A stretch of 64,000 nt of DNA, from NCBI GenBank assembly GCA_934178475.1, contig CAKPQH010000005.1, positions 42,218 to 106,217 on the forward strand, in the 5' to 3' direction. The notes below the pieces were generated by a model. That model saw nothing but the letters and a program-made list of their open reading frames with translations. It had not been told where the DNA came from and searched no databases. The stretch's first letter is position 1. Every line of letters begins with the position of its first letter. The stretch is from an uncultured Clostridia bacterium (GTDB taxonomy: Bacteria > Bacillota > Clostridia > TANB77 > CAG-508). The position numbers and the translations under genes were made by a program. Shown piece by piece: positions 59,980 to 64,000 of the stretch.

Positions 59980-60921
59980 ATGAGAGAAAAGAAAATTGAA
60001 GAATTAAATGGTTTTAAAGACTTGAGAATAGTAGATAATTTTTATCAAACTTCAAGTTTTTTCCCAATGCCAACAACGGAAATAGGAACATTAAGTGAGA
60101 ACGGAGAAACAAATGTGGGCTCATATTCACTATGTTTTCCATACTATATAGCAGGAAAAGAATATTATGCAATGATACTATGTTGCAGAAATAGTTCAAA
60201 TACAGCAAAAAACATTTTAAGAACAGGAAAATGCACGATTAATTTTATTCCAGACAACAGAAAATATTTTAAAGAAGCAGTAAGACTTGGATATCCAGGA
60301 GAAACTACAGAAGAAAAAATGAAAGACACTATATTTCACTTAATAGATGGAAAAAAAGCAAGAGAAAACACTAATGAACAATTTCCAAAAATTATACAAG
60401 AAGCATTTCAAGTATTTGAATGTACATGGGTAAAAGAATTAGATGGAGCAGAAAACGATACTGTAAAAGATGAATATTTACCACCATATCATCAATTTAA
60501 TGGAATTACAAGTGAACATGGAGCACATTTTATTTTAAAGATAGATCATATTTTAATGAAAGCTAAATATTATGATACCATAATAAATGGGGTAGATGCT
60601 CGAAGTTTTCCATCAGTACCAGTTGATTATGGATATAGAGATAGTAAAAATTTCTGGTATACTAGATTTAAAAAACCAATAGCAGAACCTATACCAGCAA
60701 GCAAAGGAATTAGTTTGGATACAGTAAAATATGCAGCATCAAGAATAGATCCTGAAATCAAATTTACAGATGAAGCATGTAGCAAATTGGTTAAAGTGCC
60801 AAGAGTCTTCTTAAATACAGTGCTAAAAGGATGTGTTGCTTGGGCAAAAGAAAATAATGTAACATTAATAACTGAGAAAGAGATGACTATAATTCAAGAT
60901 AAACGAAATAAAGAAAAATAG
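59980..60921 (+). CDS. Flavin-reductase-like protein with C-terminal PCP_red-like domain
   Basis: A 313-residue cytosolic protein. The N-terminal about 240 residues resemble the FMN-binding split barrel of flavin reductase-like/flavoredoxin proteins (TEIGTLSENGETNVGSYSLC, then CTINFIPD). The last about 55 residues (FTDEACSKLVKVPRVFLNTV, then AWAKENNVTLITEKEM) resemble the PCP_red domain found at the end of light-independent protochlorophyllide reductase subunits. Both are pattern-level matches. GAAAGGAAG precedes the ATG. The next gene follows after 23 bp. Confidence 0.65.
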   Translation: MREKKIEELNGFKDLRIVDNFYQTSSFFPMPTTEIGTLSENGETNVGSYSLCFPYYIAGKEYYAMILCCRNSSNTAKNILRTGKCTINFIPDNRKYFKEAVRLGYPGETTEEKMKDTIFHLIDGKKARENTNEQFPKIIQEAFQVFECTWVKELDGAENDTVKDEYLPPYHQFNGITSEHGAHFILKIDHILMKAKYYDTIINGVDARSFPSVPVDYGYRDSKNFWYTRFKKPIAEPIPASKGISLDTVKYAASRIDPEIKFTDEACSKLVKVPRVFLNTVLKGCVAWAKENNVTLITEKEMTIIQDKRNKEK

Positions 60922-60944
60922 AAATTTATAGAGGTGTGGAAAAA

Positions 60945-62144
60945 ATGAAAAAGAAAATCATTATAACTATAGTAATAATAACGATTTTAGTAATAACATT
61001 AGTAACATTTATATTAGTAAAAAATAATACATCAAATAAGAATAACAATATACAAGATAAAACAATATATGAAACTTTAAAAAATGATTTTGAAGAATAT
61101 TCACTTGTTAAGATATATATAAATAAAGGCTTACCACAAGAAGATGTAGATAATTTATATAATAAAATTAAAAATATGAAATATTTTAAAAACATAGAAT
61201 TAGTTACTCAAGAAGATGCTTATCAAAAAATGAAAAATCTATATAGCAATGATAGTGATTTAATAAACAAAATAAATATAGATGATTTACAAGAGTATAT
61301 TACTGCAGGTTGTTATTATCTTGACGATATAACACTTTTAGATGAGAATTCGTACTTCGAAAAAATTAAAGCAGATATTAATGATGCTGATGAAAATAAA
61401 ATAATATCTAATATTGTAACAATAGGAATTATAGATTTATATAATCAAGAAGGAATAGAAGGCGTAAATAACTATATAGAGAAATCAAACAAAGCTAATA
61501 ATCATTCTGATACTTCTCTTTCTACTAATAAAACATTAAATACAGAATCACAAGCAGAAAATATAACTCAAAAAATAATGAATAATAATTTCTTTGATTC
61601 TGGAAAGATAACAAAAATAGATGATAATTATATTTATTTTTTGAATTATAAAAATAAATTATTTTATATAGAAAAAAGTATGTTTAATTATTTAAATGGT
61701 AGAACTTGTAAAAATATTAATATAGCTGATATAAATATAGGAGATTATTTGGATCTAGTAAGTAAACAAATTTTAATTTTTAGGAATATTACTGGAGATG
61801 AATTAGAAAATGAGCTATTGTATAATATGACATTAACATCTGATGAACAAATAAAATACGAAAATACAATAGATCTAGAAAATATTAGTATCATTAACGA
61901 TGATATTGCACAAGTAACGATAAAATATGGAGATATAATTGGAAATACTTTAACAGATGAAACATTTGAAACAAATGTAGAATTTAATAATAACACTAAA
62001 TTTTATAGCAGAGGAAATAATATAAATTCAATAAAAAATTTAGAAAATGCTAAAGGAAATATAAATTCTATTCATTTAGAAAAAAATTCAATTAATAAAA
62101 AGAATCTTCCAATTGTAAAAATTTTTGAAAGTACAGACACATAA
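60945..62144 (+). CDS. Membrane-anchored protein with FtsX-ectodomain-like region
   Basis: A 399-residue protein, start ATG 60945 behind AGAGGTG. One membrane helix (about 5-27) is followed by a domain (about 45-140) like the extracellular loop of FtsX (LVKIYINKGLPQEDVDNLYN, then ELVTQEDAYQKMKNLYSN). A linker and an unrecognised C-terminal domain of about 180 residues follow. The four-helix FtsX permease core and FtsE are absent, so it is not FtsX itself. It is probably in one transcript with the flavin-reductase-like gene. Confidence 0.6.
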   Translation: MKKKIIITIVIITILVITLVTFILVKNNTSNKNNNIQDKTIYETLKNDFEEYSLVKIYINKGLPQEDVDNLYNKIKNMKYFKNIELVTQEDAYQKMKNLYSNDSDLINKINIDDLQEYITAGCYYLDDITLLDENSYFEKIKADINDADENKIISNIVTIGIIDLYNQEGIEGVNNYIEKSNKANNHSDTSLSTNKTLNTESQAENITQKIMNNNFFDSGKITKIDDNYIYFLNYKNKLFYIEKSMFNYLNGRTCKNINIADINIGDYLDLVSKQILIFRNITGDELENELLYNMTLTSDEQIKYENTIDLENISIINDDIAQVTIKYGDIIGNTLTDETFETNVEFNNNTKFYSRGNNINSIKNLENAKGNINSIHLEKNSINKKNLPIVKIFESTDT

Positions 62145-62164
62145 GAATAAATGTTAAGGATATT

Positions 62165-62202
62165 AGAGATGTTAAGAATAATAAAACTTAATATCTCTTT
62201 TT
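62165..62202 (+). terminator. Intrinsic terminator
   Basis: AGAGATGTTAAG (62165-62176) pairs with CTTAATATCTCT (62187-62198), then TTTT. Confidence 0.82.
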
Positions 62203-62515
62203 ATTTGCAAAAAAGCAAAATTTAATGAATAATTTTAGCTAAAATAGGAAGAGTAGGAGAGAGGGGCTGTTTTGAAAATTATAGATTAAAAATAAAAAGA
62301 TAAATATAAATAATATAAATGTAAATTTTTCAAAACAAAATCTTTTAATTCTACTAAATATACAAAAAATATTTCTAAAAAATTTTTATAGAACAAAATC
62401 ATAAAATATAAAATATAATTTAAAATAAAATTAAAAATTAAAATTAAAATAAAATTTTGAAATTTGTAATTTTTTAAATTAAGTTTTAATTTTGCGCAAT
62501 GTGAAATTTATAATA

Positions 62516-62559
62516 ATTTTATACAAACAAAAAATTCAAACCGAACATTTGTATAAAAT
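62516..62559. repeat. 12-bp perfect inverted repeat
   Basis: ATTTTATACAAA (62516-62527) and TTTGTATAAAAT (62548-62559) with a 20-bp loop that is relatively C-rich (AAACCGAACA). Confidence 0.7.
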
Positions 62560-62667
62560 GATTTTTGATAATATTTTATTGATATAATCAATAATTATTT
62601 TATAAATTTTTAAGGATTGACTTTAATTATTAAACTAATAATATTATTTATAAATTAGACACTTCAA

Positions 62668-62712
62668 AATCGTTTTTAAGGCAATTTTATATAAAGTCAA
62701 GCAAGTTATATG
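62668..62712 (+). repeat. 45-bp repeat, diverged direct copy
   Basis: Begins AATCGTTTTTAAGGC and ends AAGTTATATG. It is a more diverged relative of the two copies at 62832 and 63468. Confidence 0.5.
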
Positions 62713-62831
62713 TTTAAAATTTAAAACCTAAATATATAATTTATAAGAAATATTATATAAAGCTAGTGAAATATTGATAAATCAGGTATTTCTAAAATAT
62801 GCAAAAAATGGTCAAAAAAGCGACGCACGAG

Positions 62832-62878
62832 AATCGATTTTAAGGCGTTTTTATTTTAAAGACATATAGTTTGTTGTT
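62832..62878 (+). repeat. 47-bp repeat, left inverted copy
   Basis: Begins AATCGATTTTAAGGCG and ends CATATAGTTTGTTGTT. The reverse complement of 63468-63514 matches it with few differences; the last 16 bases are identical. Confidence 0.7.
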
Positions 62879-63169
62879 GCAAAAATACGGCAAATATAGT
62901 GATTTGAAGATTTTAGAGATTTTTGTAAAATTTTAATATAAAAAATAATTTGAATATAAAATTATAAAGGATAAATTATAAAATCAGTTAAGATTCAATT
63001 ATGAATTGAAATAAGATAAAAAATCTGGGACAAGACTAACAATATTAAATATATAAAGTAATAACATTAGTCAAACGATATTTGATAACAAGCTATAAGA
63101 GGGTTGGTTGTAAGTAAAGTGGTTGTAAGGCATTAAATGGTATGCCTATATATTTTACTCCTACACCTT

Positions 63170-63197
63170 ATTGCGCAAAACTTTGATTTTGTGCAAT
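63170..63197. repeat. 11-bp hairpin
   Basis: ATTGCGCAAAA (63170-63180) pairs with TTTTGTGCAAT (63187-63197), one G-U pair. It lies at the purine/pyrimidine switch. Confidence 0.6.
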
Positions 63198-63467
63198 GTT
63201 CTGTATTCCTTTTTTTACACTTTTCCATATCTACTTCTACCTATCTTATATTGCTTATTGATATGTTAAAGTGAATCCAATTATAATTTACTATTTTATT
63301 ATTTTATGTTTTTTTAAATTAGCTTTCGCAATGATTTTATTTTAAAAATTATTATTCTTCTTTTATTATGATTAAATTTTTGATTATTAAAAAATATTTG
63401 TAACTTTTATAATTTTTTCTTTTATTCCCCTATCTTCTTAAAAATTAGTAATTTTACTTAAATTATA

Positions 63468-63514
63468 AACAACAAACTATATGCCTAAATCATAAAAAAC
63501 GCTTAAAAACGATT
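63468..63514 (-). repeat. 47-bp repeat, right inverted copy
   Basis: Begins AACAACAAACTATATG and ends AAAAACGATT on the plus strand. With 62832-62878 it brackets about 0.6 kb like terminal inverted repeats. Confidence 0.7.
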
Positions 63515-63681
63515 ATCATAAGTCTTTTTTTAACTAAAGGTGGGTATATTTCGTTTACCTTATTTTGATTAACATTATAAAACATATCACAAGTCGAATG
63601 CTATCGAAATGTGAAATCATAATAGATTTTTATGATAATTTATGACAATTTATGATATTTCTTGATAATTGCAAAAAAATA

Positions 63682-63701
63682 ATAGCCTAAAACTAGGCTA
63701 T
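63682..63701 (-). terminator. Terminator for the minus-strand micro-genes
   Basis: ATAGCCTA pairs perfectly with TAGGCTAT around AAAC. On the minus strand it is followed by TATTTTTTT. Confidence 0.75.
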
Positions 63702-63721
63702 CATTGAATAAAAGAAAATTA

Positions 63722-63835
63722 TTATTTTTTATCATTAAAAAACATATTTAAAATCAGTAGAATCGGTAAATATAATATAGTAATAATTATTATAAAAATA
63801 ATTGCTAGTCTAGTATATGTCTCAATTCTGTGCAT
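63722..63835 (-). CDS. 37-residue single-helix membrane peptide
   Basis: A minus-strand frame from ATG 63833-63835 to TAA 63722-63724, behind an excellent ribosome site (TTAAGGAGAAAATT). MHRIETYTRLA leads into one long hydrophobic helix rich in Ile and ends in FFNDKK. It resembles small accessory subunits of membrane transporters, but no family is certain. It lies 34 bp after the preceding minus frame and before a terminator, as the last gene of an operon. Confidence 0.6.
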   Translation of the reverse strand: MHRIETYTRLAIIFIIIITILYLPILLILNMFFNDKK

Positions 63836-63869
63836 AATTTTCTCCTTAAATAAAATTTAATTTTATTAC

Positions 63870-63998
63870 TTATTCTACCTGATGTTTACTATATGTTTTC
63901 TTTGCACAAATTAATGCTATAACCATCATAAAAATATAAGTAATTATAGTCATCATAGGTAAATCAATAACAATATTTCCTAACTTATATGATACCAT
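63870..63998 (-). CDS. Membrane protein C-terminus or micro-protein (cut by window edge)
   Basis: A minus-strand frame ending at TAA 63870-63872. The visible 42 residues (MVSYKLGNIVIDLPMMTIIT, then a hydrophobic helix and KKTYSKHQVE) contain one membrane segment. The ATG at 63996-63998 sits at the very edge, so it may be internal to a longer protein. It is cotranscribed with the 37-residue peptide. Confidence 0.45.
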   Translation of the reverse strand: MVSYKLGNIVIDLPMMTIITYIFMMVIALICAKKTYSKHQVE

Positions 63999-64000
63999 TT

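Larger units (their letters stand above)
62203..63681. other. Gene-free AT-rich region with repeats and a strand-composition switch
   Basis: About 1.5 kb with no frame of useful length or ribosome site on either strand. The left part (to about 63130) is purine-rich on the plus strand, with runs such as GAGAGGGG and GGGTTGGTTG. The right part (from about 63150) is pyrimidine-rich (CTCCTACACC, CTACTTCTACC). It contains three related 45-47-bp repeats, an 11-bp and a 12-bp hairpin, and two copies of GGTTGTAAG (63106-63129). No tRNA, rRNA or CRISPR is seen. Confidence 0.75.

Noticed and set aside
63541..63600. dif site near the composition switch
   Set aside because: GTTTACCTTATTTTGATTAAC has some resemblance, but the arms do not match the XerCD consensus well enough.
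62203..63681. CRISPR array or rRNA/tRNA gene in the gene-free region
   Set aside because: Only three diverged repeats, in mixed orientation and irregular spacing, and no tRNA cloverleaf or rRNA-like block was found.

Overview
The window is about 64 kb of very AT-rich DNA from a low-GC, endospore-forming Gram-positive anaerobe. The evidence is the spoIIAA-spoIIAB-sigF operon with spoIID, spoVT and spoVS, the Asp23/AmaP/DUF2273 envelope set, the class 1B (PyrD/PyrK) dihydroorotate dehydrogenase, RNase Y, an HrcA/CIRCE heat-shock locus, strong GGAGG ribosome binding sites and frequent TTG starts. It is best placed in class Clostridia, possibly an uncultured gut lineage. No rRNA or tRNA gene is visible, so a finer placement is not supported.

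Layout. 1-4.4 kb: the end of scpA, a nucleotide-sugar pyrophosphorylase with a left-handed beta-helix partner, and a DUF421/DUF4363 pair. 4.5-7.1 kb: the sigma-F operon and spoIID. 7.2-9.8 kb: a decayed methyltransferase, a gluzincin-type metalloprotein with a late frameshift, membrane-anchored proteins, and an Asn-rich micro-gene on the minus strand. 10-12.7 kb: murD, a proline-tailed protein, and spoVT behind a convincing sigma-G promoter. 12.7-18.1 kb: pyrimidine synthesis (divergent pyrE-like gene, pyrC, a MazG-like gene, pyrF, pyrK, pyrD). 18.3-26.6 kb: a degenerate metallohydrolase, rny, the asp23-amaP-DUF2273-nusB-xseA-xseB group, a YuiD-like membrane protein, a frameshifted flavoprotein and spoVS. 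26.7-31.7 kb: a flippase, pth, an RNase G that lacks its C-terminus, and an ECF sigma/DUF4179 pair. 31.8-39.2 kb: a decayed DUF6036 nucleotidyltransferase pair on the minus strand, then the translationally coupled DUF2975-HTH-DUF4173-DUF5050 cluster, membrane proteins and a sugar acetyltransferase. 39.3-42.4 kb: guaB and guaA. 42.5-50.6 kb: hrcA, separated from grpE-dnaK-ORF-dnaJ by two minus-strand genes. 50.8-55.9 kb: rnr, efp, der and a CmpB-like membrane protein. 56-62.1 kb: a Xer recombinase, a small alarmone synthetase, a MATE transporter fused to a cytidylate-kinase-like domain, a flavin-reductase-like protein with an extra C-terminal domain, and an FtsX-ectodomain-like protein. 62.2-63.7 kb: about 1.5 kb without genes, holding inverted repeats and a base-composition switch. 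63.7-64 kb: two tiny minus-strand membrane-protein frames.

Most genes lie on the plus strand in short operons closed by intrinsic terminators. Promoters are typically TTGACA-like, 17 bp, TATAAT-like. Recurrent themes are homopolymer or single-base frameshifts (near 7450, 8515, 25100 and 44210), REP-like perfect palindromes (11991 and 13659), and two genes that look less AT-rich than their surroundings (42457 and 45292). The features most worth follow-up are the transporter-kinase fusion, the tandem CIRCE-type operators far from hrcA, the protozoan-like IMP dehydrogenase, the palindromes, and the gene-free region at 62.2-63.7 kb.
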